This document shows, in pieces, positions 53,482 to 64,000 of a stretch of 64,000 nt of DNA (position 1 is its first letter; each line of letters opens with the position of its first letter). This DNA comes from Pterobdella sp. o SKG-2022 (Eukaryota; Annelida; Clitellata; Hirudinida; Piscicolidae). Location of the stretch: NCBI GenBank assembly GCA_964035795.1, contig OZ038320.1, positions 17,812,589-17,876,588 of the forward strand, written 5' to 3'. The notes under the pieces were generated by a model. The model saw nothing but the letters and a program-made list of their open reading frames with translations, was not told where the DNA came from and searched no databases. Both the position numbers and the translations under genes were made by a program.

Positions 53482-56400
53482 CTCAGGTGCGTAGGTTTGC
53501 AGATAAATCGATAGACCTTCTCTAATTTCTCTTATTTTTTGCCTATTTCATATCTTTTCGTATTAATATTTTTAAATAATTTATAAGGTAGTTTGAAGAT
53601 AAGATATCTCAATTATAAAAAAGGTATTTTTTGTGTTGTATTATAAATAACATTTGTCCAATGATACAGGCATGGAAAATGTTCGAAAAAAATCAATATG
53701 CAATACATGGTTTTATTCACCAAATAAAACTAAAATTTCAACACAATGCAAACTTCACAAAAAACTTTGGAATAAATCAGAGTTCTATCTGTTGAAATAA
53801 ATGTATGTAAAATTTTGCGTCTTAAGAAATGTTTATAAGCTTAGGAAAAACAACTATGATGTTTTTCAAAGAATGAATAAATAGATATGTTACGACTATA
53901 TGAAAATATAATTATAGATAGAAATATAATAAATATGAAAGTAATGTACAAACCCTTTGTCTAAAAGATTCACAAACATCAATGGTAGGGGATTTTTTGA
54001 ATGAAAACTGAAGATGTTAAACAAAAAAAAATTTAGAGTAAATAATTTTGTTTAGATTCTTTTTGGATTTTTGTTTTCAACGTGGAATCTTGGTTGTTTT
54101 TCTTTGAGTTTTTTTTTTATACATACCATATACATCGTTAACATCATCGGAATTATTATACTTGCTTTTTTCAATCTTCAATCCCTCATCGTCAAAGAGA
54201 TTTCTGTTTTGAGCATCGTCGAGATCAAAGATATCGGCTACCATGGGATATGAAGGGTGTGGTTGTATGTTGTAAGGTTGCACACTTGGCTTGCCTGTTG
54301 AAGTGACGCAAGAAGTTGAAATGTGATGGGAACAAGAGTCACATGTGTTTTTGAAGAACTTTTCGTGTTCATAATGGCTGTTGAAAGTGGAGAAACGGTT
54401 GAACTGGCTGTAATGTGGGAAAGAGGTTTTTGGTTTGAAAAATGTTGAACAGTGAGTTACGTGTTGAGAGACATCTGAAATACATGCAGGGTAATGTGAG
54501 TGGTTGAGAGTGGAGTTATATGATGGGGTTGCGGTTTCTTCTTCTTTCTCATCAAAGGGTTTTTTGCACGAAATCATGGGGTCTGTGACATAATATTCAT
54601 TTTTCGAATCGTCCTTCAAACATGTGATTTCTCCTAGAGCCTCCATCTCCCCCACATATTTATCCCTGTACTGCTTGTGTTTAATTCTGTAGAAAACAAA
54701 ATTAAATCAATTTAAAACTATTTTGTTAAAGATTATGGTTCAATGTCGAAAGTTAATTAAGCTTTTGAAAGATTAAAGAATAAAAATTTGAATTTATTGC
54801 TTGACAATTTATTAAACCCGAAAAAAATCTTTTCAAAATTCAACATTTTCTTCTCAGCGTAATTCAAAAAAAGTACAATAAATCATTTTTGTCAAATATT
54901 TTAAAAAAAATTTTTTCATTTTTAATCTTAATTCGTTTGAAAAAATTTAATAAATCAAAAATTTTACGAATTTCAACAAAAAGATTTAATTTTAAGCAAA
55001 CAAATAGTTTTGCTTTCAACAATAGTGGAGCCGGTGGAATGCAGCATTAATTTCAATAATGCATCTTTCTTGAACCTACTCTATCCTCAAAATGCTCCAT
55101 AGAAGACAAGCCTTTCTAGGTAATGGTAATGCATTTATAAATTATATTTAAAGTTGAGGTTCTTTATTTCAGTTTGTTTTCCAATATATTTTTGTATGTA
55201 GTTTGAATCTTGGACTAATAGATATTCTGTTGTGTGTGCATGGGAATATTCGGGTTAATGATGATGAAGGCTTTATGAATGCTCAAATGGATACCCTTAT
55301 TATTGATTTCAGTCTTCATATTTATCTCAAAGAAATCATTATTATGACTCTTTGTGTTGGCAGCATGAGTATGAATTTTTCAAGAAAGAGCTAATGAAAT
55401 CTACACAAGAATACAAGCTGTATTTTAAGAAATAGAGATCACAAGGCTACGTGTTTCTTTTTGATGTTTGTGTGTTACTTTTTTTATATAACCGTTTGCA
55501 TGGCTTTAAGCACGGTTGATGCGTTTGTGGCACATTTGTATTCATATCTGGTATCATGTGTATTATTCAATTTTGTGGGTGATATGCTTTTTATAGATCT
55601 TTCAACTTTTTTGTTTTCTTATTTTTGATAGTTTCATTTTCTACTTCTGGTTCTAACAACCAAGCATTTTGAGATAGCAACAAAAATTTTTGTTTAATTG
55701 TTTGGGAAGTAAATTTTACTTTGAGTTTTTGAAATCATTATTTACATTGACTGTTTTCCCTAAATCATATTTTTGAATTATATTGTGGAAGTTTTAAAAC
55801 TCTTCGTTACAGACTATTTTGTCAAGCAGCTACATGTATTCAAAGGTAACTCAGGAAAGATATTTTTTTTTTCCACAATTTTGTTTAAATTTGAAAAATT
55901 TATTTTCCAAAAGTCAAAAGCATGAAATGAAAAAAATTTTCAAAAATTTCAAAAATTTTCAAATTAACGTTTTCATGAAAACTTTCTGGAATAGCTTCTA
56001 TTTCAATTTCATACAAAACTTTTGAATAGAAAATTTGTAATTTAATTCGCTTTTAAATGACCTTTTTGCTTCTTATGTGCTCAATCAAGTACTGATTACG
56101 TGTGTCCACCCTATATTCAATAGAATTTGTGTCGAAATATCCTTTTCAATACCTACACAAATCCAGAAATTTTGAAATAAATCCCAAAAATATTTGCTAT
56201 TTTTCTTTTTTAAAAATTTTATGTTATTTATTTATTCAAATTATTGAAATATTCCTAAAAATGGCGGATAAAAAAATTAATAATGATGAAAGTCGTGAAA
56301 CATGTTTGAGAGAATAGGGGCTTATTTATGCTTGTGAGGGTGTTTAACACACAAAAAATTATTTTTTTTATTTGAGTAAATACCATAAAACATGCATCGG

Positions 56401-59400
56401 TATTATGTTCTTTGCAAGCTTATGCAATTAAACATTTTTATGAAAGAATTTAACAGTTTCCAAATTAAAAAACTGCACTTGTGAAGTTTATGGTTTTTTT
56501 AATCTTACTGAAAAGTGCCAACTTCAAAGGTTTTATGTGCCGGGACTCTTTTAAACAACTATGCAACTACAACTTATTTTTCATCGGTAAAATAAACACG
56601 TAAGTATCGAGTTTTTTTTTTTTTGAAACTATTTCATTGGGATTTTTATACTTATTTAAATTTTGTATAAACATGAATTTAGTGAAAGAGTTTTGTGAGA
56701 ATTAATCTTTCATATGAAACCTAATAAAACTGTAGACTTTCATACGTTTTACGATAGAAAAAGCATAGCCGAAGCATCGAGACCACGTCAATATAATGCA
56801 ATAAATAAAAAGATAATCATAATAAAATTCGCATTGCATCATAGCAACGTTTAAACCAGTAGATTGCAAAGATCACTTAAAAGTTATGACTGCAGAAATA
56901 CGAAACCGTGTTAAAAAATAATTTAACGTAATAATTTATGGATAAATTTGACATGCCAACAAATATATTCTATGAAATATTTATGGGAACATTAAATTCA
57001 TTCATAAACGCTGTGTTATGGAGGTGGAAACATGTAATGCAGAGATGACGAATACTTATCCATGGAGGATGAGAATGGTGCACATATGAACCATGAGAAA
57101 GTCTTTCAAAAAAAGAGAAAGTTTCTAAGAAAGTTGTTGTTTATTAGTAAGGGTATAAGCTGAAAGAGAATGATGACAAATGATATACTGTATGCAAGAA
57201 TATCAGAAGAGAACAAAAAGAAGGTAGCGAGATGATTGACTTTGGCACTGCTTTAAATCCACACTACTGCGAGAACCACATAGAGAGTCTCAAAAATGAT
57301 TTAAAAATTGAATTCATAGGCTCTTCATGGGAAGATAAAGAACATGAATGCGTGGTATAAACATTTTAATAAACGAACTTCCGGTTTCCTCAGTTCGCCT
57401 AGAGCCACTTTAACAGCGCAACAACATTTTTAGTTGGCTTAGTGAGCGTAAAAAAAAAATTGTTAAAAACCAAACCAAAAAGTACCAGGTTCAAAACAGG
57501 CTGACAGCTCAAAAATGCAAACACTGTGATGTAAAACATGCGACTATGCAAAGAAAATAGTCACACAAAAATCCGAATTTGTATCCAGACAAGTGCAAAG
57601 CCTTCTCACGTATAAATCCAGGTAGCCTTAATAAAGTTATGCCAAAAGACAATATGTACTAAAAATAAACTTACCTTCAATGTAGCAGTCCTACTTCTGC
57701 GTTATGTAAAAAGCAAAAAGAATCCGTTTAGTAGTAAATCAATATTCAAAAGACAAAATAATTTTCATATTTGGATAATCACACAAAAGTGTAATAAATT
57801 CAAAATTTCATTTAAATTGCAAGACATATAACCTTCTTTTGAGAAAAACAAGAAAGATGAGGAGTAGAAGTCCGAAGAAAACTCCCACTACCACACCGAT
57901 CAACAGGGCTAGCCAGGCTGCGGCTTCTTGCTCTGATGGACAACAAAGAACGGTATTTTGAATACATAGCTGAAGATCATTTATTTTTGTAGATAGTTTG
58001 TTTTGGATTTTTTATTTGGTGTAGTTTTATCTCAGAAATATGAATAACGTTTTTTATTGGCTTTTAATATTTATTTTTATGTTATATGTCGTGTGAATTT
58101 TGTATTTTGGATGCATATTATTAGATCAATATATTAATGTATTATTTAATCATATGTGAAAGTTCAATTTCAATAAAGTTTTTAATTGATAAATTAAATC
58201 AAACATTCTAGCTCGATTGCTTTGTATAAAAAATATCTGAGCTCACAGAGTGCTGCATTTAAATATTCTAAACACGAAATAAACGAATTAATAATTAAAA
58301 ACTTCATCCTAAAATTTTGATATTATTTAAAAAACAATGGAAATTTCTAACCTTTTAAATACACAAAGAAGTTATTCAAAAAGCTGTTCTTGTGATAGAC
58401 TATTAAATTGGTGACTCCTGCCAAGTATTTGGTTATCATAAGTTCTATCAAAAATATCTGCTCAGAACATCATACAATATCTTGGAATAAGTTGATGCAA
58501 TTGAGTTTAAACGTATTCTTTTTGAACTAAATCATGGTTTATTATGAATTAAATACAAATTTTTGAGAAAAAATGTTGTCATGAAGCACTAAAAAATGGT
58601 TAAATAAAACACAATTTCTGATGTTTTGACTGTAAGATGGAGAAAATTAACTCTTAAATTTTTTTACAGGGTATGTGATAAAGCACGGTTTAAAGCTTTT
58701 AGTTTAATTGAGTAAATTTCTAAATTATGAGAAACTAAACTTGATTTTGTTTTAATTTCATAAATGACTTTGTTCTAAAAACAATTCAAGCACCTAATTA
58801 CCGCTAAAACAACGTATAATTTAAAAGCTGTTTTAATGCTAGCTTTAAAACCTTGAGGTGTTTCACCTTAAAAAGCTTTATCTCACGAGTCAACACGTTT
58901 TTTTGATCAGTTCTGAAGATATTTTAAATTTTGCAAAACTCGAAATTGTTTCGTTTTTTGCGAAAATGATTTCAAAAATCTTTTGAAATTAGCATAATGA
59001 AAACTTTTCAGCAAAAATCTTTTGAAGAAGAATTTTTTGTCACGACTTTCTTTCATTTTACTTTGACAAAGCTTTCAGCTGAATTATTTTTAATTGACCA
59101 AAATCAAATTTTACAGAATAAGATGTAGTTTATGAATTCAATTTATAAATTTGTTTTTTTGATTCGTTTCATTCAATTCTTTTACTCTTCAATTGTCCCT
59201 GCCAATAGCACTTTAAGCCAGGAGAACCAAACCTTGATGAACTTTTATCATAAAAAGTATTCAATTGTTTTGTTTCCATTTTTAATGAAAATTATGTTTA
59301 CGTTTTCAATAGCAACAACATGTAAAATAGACAAAACTGAAAGACTAATCTCAAAACGAATTTCTTTCAAAACAAAAAGTTTAGAAATTACTTTCACTGA

Positions 59401-62400
59401 AAGTACTAGCCTTGCGTGAAGAAAAATTTTTAAAGTAAGTGATCAAATAAACTAGCCTTTTTTATTGGAGCCGCTATTTTTCCATGCATTTTTCGCTTTA
59501 TAGTAATGCTTATTACCCGTTTCATGATCATAAATAATTTAGTACATAGGATAGCAGACTACAAAAAAAATATTGCTTTTGACAAATATGAAGTATACAT
59601 GCGTAAAAATTGTAATAAATATTCCCAAACTGTTTTTAATAATAGTGACAAAGTTTTTTTTTGTTGAAACAAAGTTATAAATTGTTTCAAAACGGCTTCA
59701 ACAGGATAATGGAAGTTTATTAATTGTTGACTGCTGTGGTTTTATGATGAGGCAGACAATACAGCTACACTTTGAAAAATAGTTTTAAAATACTTTTATT
59801 TTGAAGTTTCAGTCATATTAGTTACTTTGAAATTAAAAGATAAAAAATCTTTAGAATAAGAATGTCTATGACGGTGGGAAATATACAAGACAAATGGTGT
59901 TTTATATTTGTGTTGACGCTAATGCTCTTATGAATTGGCAACAGTTCCAAAACGCTTTTAAACGCGTGTTTTTTATTTTGTTCAAAATTTTTTGAGCCTC
60001 CAACTCTGCAATGTCATTTCCTAATTGAAACTTCTATGATAACATTTTTGCAAAATATAATAATCAAAATATAATTTTATCTTCATGTTATCTGTTTTCC
60101 ATTTTTTTTAAAGTAATGAATAGTTTGAGTTTTACAAGATCTTGTATTACGGCACGTACACAATAATACCAAACCAAACTAATCAATTTTTTTCATAAAA
60201 ATTCACAGCTTGAAAAAAGGTTGAAAATCAAAATACTTACAAAACTTTACTTTTAATGTTTATATTTGAAAAAAGAATTTTGTGAATTTTTGACCCGTTG
60301 ATTTCATAAATATTTAAGTGAAGAATATCACTAGTTCAATTACATTTTAATGCGCTTCATAAATTTTTCATAATTCAAAAGTTTTTTTTGGTTTTATTCA
60401 ATTTTGTTGGTTTATTCAAAATAACGACTAATATCAATTTCGGGATTATGAAAGTAAAAAGCAAAGTATGAAAGTTTTTTAAATGTAAAATTTTTTAAAA
60501 CCACCATGCTGACTAGCGGTTTGGAAAGTATTTCATTTAAATTAACTTCTTTACAAAAACTGTACAAAAGTTAAAGATTTTAAAATTTTCTTCTCAAAAG
60601 AAAAAATGTCAGTTAAATAAACATTAAAATAATTAATCCCGATTCAAAATTCTTTTGAAACATTGAACAAACAAAAAAATTTTTTTAAATTTTTAAAATC
60701 TTTAAAAAAGACTTAGATGTCTGCCATAATTAAACAGTTGTTGTACTTGCAGGCAAAGATACTTCAGCAAGTGTATTTGTGAATAATGTGGCGAATATGA
60801 AGCAAAAGGTTAAAAATAATAAGAAAAATGCGTTTCAAAAGAAAAAAGTTTGCATTCATGAAAGAACAAAAATTTATTAAAATATTGGGAATCTTTTCCA
60901 ATAAAATGTTTTACCAATGAATTCGTTTGAAAATCTTTAATATTAGCATTGATATCAACCTTATCATTTCAACAAATCCCACATAACAGCTCTCAATCCG
61001 CAGCTGAAGTACTAAAATTAATGAGCAAATTGTTCGCTATATTTCTCAATGTCTTTTTAATTGCTCTCAACTGAGACTTATAAACAAGATTTTGCAAAAA
61101 AACTTGCTTGTATCTGTCAATGGTGACTAAAAAATTTATATACTCAGCGTATGTGAAAGTGTGGAGTTTATGGCACGAATATATGACCGTGACACTCGCC
61201 ACACCAATCACGGGTTTTCTTCGGATATTTATTGAGATAAAAAAAATTAATTTCGAATTTTTTGATGAACTTTTCTTAAAATACCGACAAAAAGTTATAG
61301 GTTGCTTAGAATGGAGCGTTATTTAAAGGATTTTTCAGTATGAACTCATATGCATGATACGTCTTATTTCTTAAAATGCCTCTAAAATTGCTGTTGAAAT
61401 AGTTTTCAACAAAAAGTATTATCTGTCAAACTTTCTAAAAATGCTGAGCTTTGAGGGTCCTAAAACAAATTATAGTTTTTTAACCTCTTTAAATGCTTCT
61501 GAAAATAACGCAAATTCCATTTGTGGAAATTAATTACAATGATAAACTATGTATGTTTCTAACAATATTTCTACCCTTAAAAAACTTTTAACAGACTATT
61601 TTTCCAATTTCACTAGTTGATTAGTTTACTTATCAATAATATGTGTTCTAAATAAATTGTTCCACCATTATTTGTTCAAAACAATAAACTAAATAATAAA
61701 ATCATGGCAGCAATATATAGATAAAAGTAATAAAAGAGACATGAAAAGACATATCGCCTATCTGAAAGTTCTGTGTAAAACAATTACATAGAAAAAAAAA
61801 GCGCTGAGAAATGATTGAATTAGAAAAATAAAAAAGCGATAAAACAAGAGAAGTTATGTGTTTTGTGATTAGAGGTGCCGATGTAATATATTGGCTAACT
61901 CACGCCATTATCTATGTCATAACTTAACACGAATAACAATAAATAATCGATCTTTTTCTAAATCTTTTTATAAAGCTTGTTGGCATGTTTTTTATTAAAA
62001 TGTTATTTTCAACGATGTTGTGATCTTTCAAGTTTTCAAAGGTTTTCACACCTTTCTTTATTGAGCATCATTCAAGTTGTCATGCAAAACTCAAAAAAAT
62101 GTGTACCTATTTCCATATCAACAAAAAGATTTAAAATGCTTGCACTGAAAATTTGAATAAATTATTTAGAAATAAAACTCGTTTTTTGGAAGTACCTTTA
62201 CTCTGTAAGTTTTCTTTTTCATAGTTTTTAGTGGGATCACATCGATTCCAAGGGTGTTTGTCTGGCAGGAACATGTTGTTTTGTGAGTCTCGCCATGTGT
62301 TGTCACTCAAGTCACAGCTTAAGATATCAATGGTAGAAATTCATTAAACAGATCAATTAAAAAGGTTTTGACATATTTATGAAGAAACTTATTTGGTTTA

Positions 62401-62894
62401 AAAAATGTTTTTTTCTATTTTAAAAGTGTTTTCAAGTATTATCCTTGAGATTCCATGTTTATTTTAAAATATATTTGTACCTATGTTTTTGTATGATATG
62501 ACAAACAACTAGATTGTAAGTAATTCTTCAAAACATTACACTTTAAAACATAGTATAAAACAATCTTTCCTTTTTGAAGCAAGTACATTTATCCTTATTA
62601 TCCATTTTGAATTTCATTTTAATTGCCTCCACCTGTAAAGCCAAGTCTTCTCCAGGCCATCAACATAGCATGAGACTTCAATGTGATTGTGAGAGTTGTC
62701 GTAGCTCATAACGTTGAAGTGCTCTTTGAAACTGTCAACATTGCGATTAGTATAATTAAATAAAGACTCGATTTTCTTTTGATAATTGTAGCTTCCAAGT
62801 TTGATGGTTGTGTTTTCATCGTTGTGGCGGGATCCAAAAGGGAGCCTCACCACTCGAATGTGGCTCTTCGTTATTACATCAGCACAACCATGCA
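53462..62894 (-). CDS. Gene C: sushi-like type I membrane receptor, 5' partial
   Basis: Minus-strand spliced model, in transcript order: 62894-62633, 62317-62196, 57932-57833, 54686-54127, 53481-53462, about 353 codons. It encodes an enlarged sushi-like module over two exons, a short stalk, a transmembrane helix and a tail of about 200 residues. Phases agree with genes A and B: phase 1 into the sushi and transmembrane exons, phase 2 out of the transmembrane exon. Signal peptide and other extracellular domains would lie right of the window. It converges on gene B, so the cluster holds genes in both orientations. By architecture it is a cell-surface receptor; the ligand is unknown. Special points are a roughly 50-residue insertion in the sushi-like domain, an optional frame-breaking microexon and a possible dileucine-type C-terminus. 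No exact ortholog is recognised. Confidence 0.77.
54127..54686 (-). CDS. Gene C exon: cytoplasmic tail
   Basis: A strong acceptor (TTTTGTTTTCTACAG) and a good donor (TATG|GTATGT), phase 2 in and phase 1 out. The junction gives KRRIKHKQYRDKYVGEMEAL. The tail is rich in Ser, His, Thr and acidic residues. Tyrosine motifs are NEYYVTD, QPYNIQ, SYPMV (YxxV/M sorting-like) and VYDEL. Cys, His and Phe are also frequent (TCDSCSHH). No enzymatic domain is seen. The open frame runs on to 54077 if the donor is not used. Confidence 0.85.
54687..57832. other. Gene C intron after the transmembrane exon, 3.1 kb
   Basis: An AT-rich intron. It holds the candidate microexon 57676-57697 and a G/T-rich stretch (about 55200-55560) with a short plus-strand ORF that I do not trust. 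Confidence 0.6.
57676..57697 (-). CDS. Candidate frame-breaking microexon of gene C
   Basis: A 22-base segment with acceptor TAACGCAG and a near-consensus donor GAAG|GTAAGT. After the phase 2 transmembrane exon it reads RSRTATLK, but then enters the tail exon in the wrong frame and stops at once (AAT TAA). If used, it would make a membrane protein with only a stub of cytoplasmic sequence. Confidence 0.3.
57833..57932 (-). CDS. Gene C exon: transmembrane helix
   Basis: Acceptor TGTCCATCAG, donor AGAAG|GTTATA, phase 1 in and phase 2 out, 100 bases. It encodes QEAAAWLALLIGVVVGVFFG then LLLLIFLVFLKR, one long membrane helix with a GVVVG core and basic stop-transfer residues. It is equivalent to the transmembrane exons of genes A and B. 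Confidence 0.88.
59132..59419 (+). CDS. Small secreted-protein-like ORF, antisense to gene C
   Basis: An ATG frame of 95 codons. It begins MNSIYKFVFLIRFIQFFYSS, a plausible signal peptide ending at about VPA, followed by two N-glycosylation sequons in NSTLSQENQT. A second hydrophobic stretch follows (IVLFPFLMKIMF), then a basic and Thr-rich end. It lies inside a gene C intron on the opposite strand. It could be a nested gene, the first exon of an unseen gene or chance. I recognise no family. Confidence 0.28.
   Translation: MNSIYKFVFLIRFIQFFYSSIVPANSTLSQENQTLMNFYHKKYSIVLFPFLMKIMFTFSIATTCKIDKTERLISKRISFKTKSLEITFTESTSLA
60993..61322 (-). pseudogene. Open stretch of 109 codons without a start, unrecognised
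   Basis: On the minus strand a frame is open between a TAA just before 61322 and a TGA at 60993, with higher GC than the surroundings. It reads KPVIGVASVTVIYSCHKLHT, then TYAEYINFLVTIDRYKQVF and RAIKKTLRNIANNLLINF. It contains no methionine, so it would be an exon or a remnant. It lies on the gene C strand within an intron, but I found no splice sites that insert it. No family is recognised. Confidence 0.22.
62196..62317 (-). CDS. Gene C exon: end of sushi-like domain and stalk
   Basis: Donor AAAG|GTACTT; acceptor GATATCTTAAG, an unusual AAG. Phase 2 in, phase 1 out. The junction gives WLYSCDLSDNTW, then DKHPWNRCDPTKNYEKENLQ and SK. The paired cysteines complete the sushi-like module begun in the previous exon, and the end is a charged stalk. 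Confidence 0.78.
62633..62894 (-). CDS. Gene C exon: enlarged sushi-like domain, first part
   Basis: Acceptor AACTTCATACAG, donor TACAG|GTGGAG, phase 1 in and phase 2 out. It begins HGCADVITKSHIRVVRLPFG, where genes A and B have SCPKP and IGCVD, and ends HIEVSCYVDGLEKTWLY, the second-cysteine strand. Between these lie about 50 extra residues (including NYTNRNVDSFKEHFNVMSY) not found in the usual 60-residue sushi module. Confidence 0.82.

Positions 62895-64000
<1,106 letters not shown>

Larger units (their letters stand above)
57933..62195. other. Gene C intron, 4.3 kb
   Basis: An AT-rich intron between the sushi and transmembrane exons. It holds a plus-strand ORF with a signal-peptide-like start (59132-59419) and a minus-strand open stretch (60993-61322), both listed separately. 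Confidence 0.6.

Noticed and set aside
54071..54253. Plus-strand ORF opposite the gene C tail exon
   Set aside because: It is antisense shadow of the gene C coding frame.

Overview
The window looks like nuclear DNA of an invertebrate animal. It is very AT-rich (roughly three quarters A+T by eye), most of it is non-coding, and its coding sequence is cut into short exons bounded by GT-AG introns of 0.1 to 12.7 kb. The decoded exons build extracellular domains (SUEL/rhamnose-binding lectin, CUB-like, sushi/CCP-like) that together are typical of metazoan cell-surface proteins. I cannot name the species; an AT-rich arthropod or similar invertebrate is a guess.

Three paralogous type I membrane-receptor genes explain nearly all recognisable coding sequence. 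Gene A (+, 5' part lies left of the window) keeps its CUB-like, sushi-like, stalk, transmembrane and cytoplasmic exons between 1668 and 7713. Gene B (+, 21276-52377) appears complete in 13 exons: signal peptide, SUEL lectin, CUB-like, sushi-like, stalk, transmembrane helix and a long tail, about 625 residues in the longest model. Gene C (-, 62894 down to 53462, 5' part right of the window) keeps sushi-like, transmembrane and tail exons and converges on gene B. Intron phases at equivalent domain borders agree (phase 1 between the extracellular modules and before the transmembrane exon, phase 2 after it). Every junction in the models restores an open frame, which is the main support for them.

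Layout: 1-1667 probable gene A intron; 1668-7713 gene A; 7714-21275 intergenic, with a TATA-like element near its right end; 21276-52377 gene B, whose 12.7 kb first intron holds an apparently perfect array of 802 TAC units (28308-30713), two short tandem duplications, a 200-N assembly gap and a perfect 124-bp palindrome; 52378-53461 short convergent spacer; 53462-62894 gene C; 62895-64000 upstream gene C intron, which ends in a second TAC/ACT array cut by the window edge.

Function, by inference only: the three proteins are probably glycosylated surface receptors or adhesion proteins that bind carbohydrate or protein ligands outside. Their cytoplasmic tails show no obvious similarity to one another by eye, are rich in Asn/His/Ser/Gln and carry scattered tyrosine motifs. 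The extracellular parts look conserved while tails and splice ends vary. The closest named families I can cite are those with SUEL lectin domains (EVA-1/EVA1C, latrophilins), but I do not recognise an exact ortholog, so no gene symbols are given.
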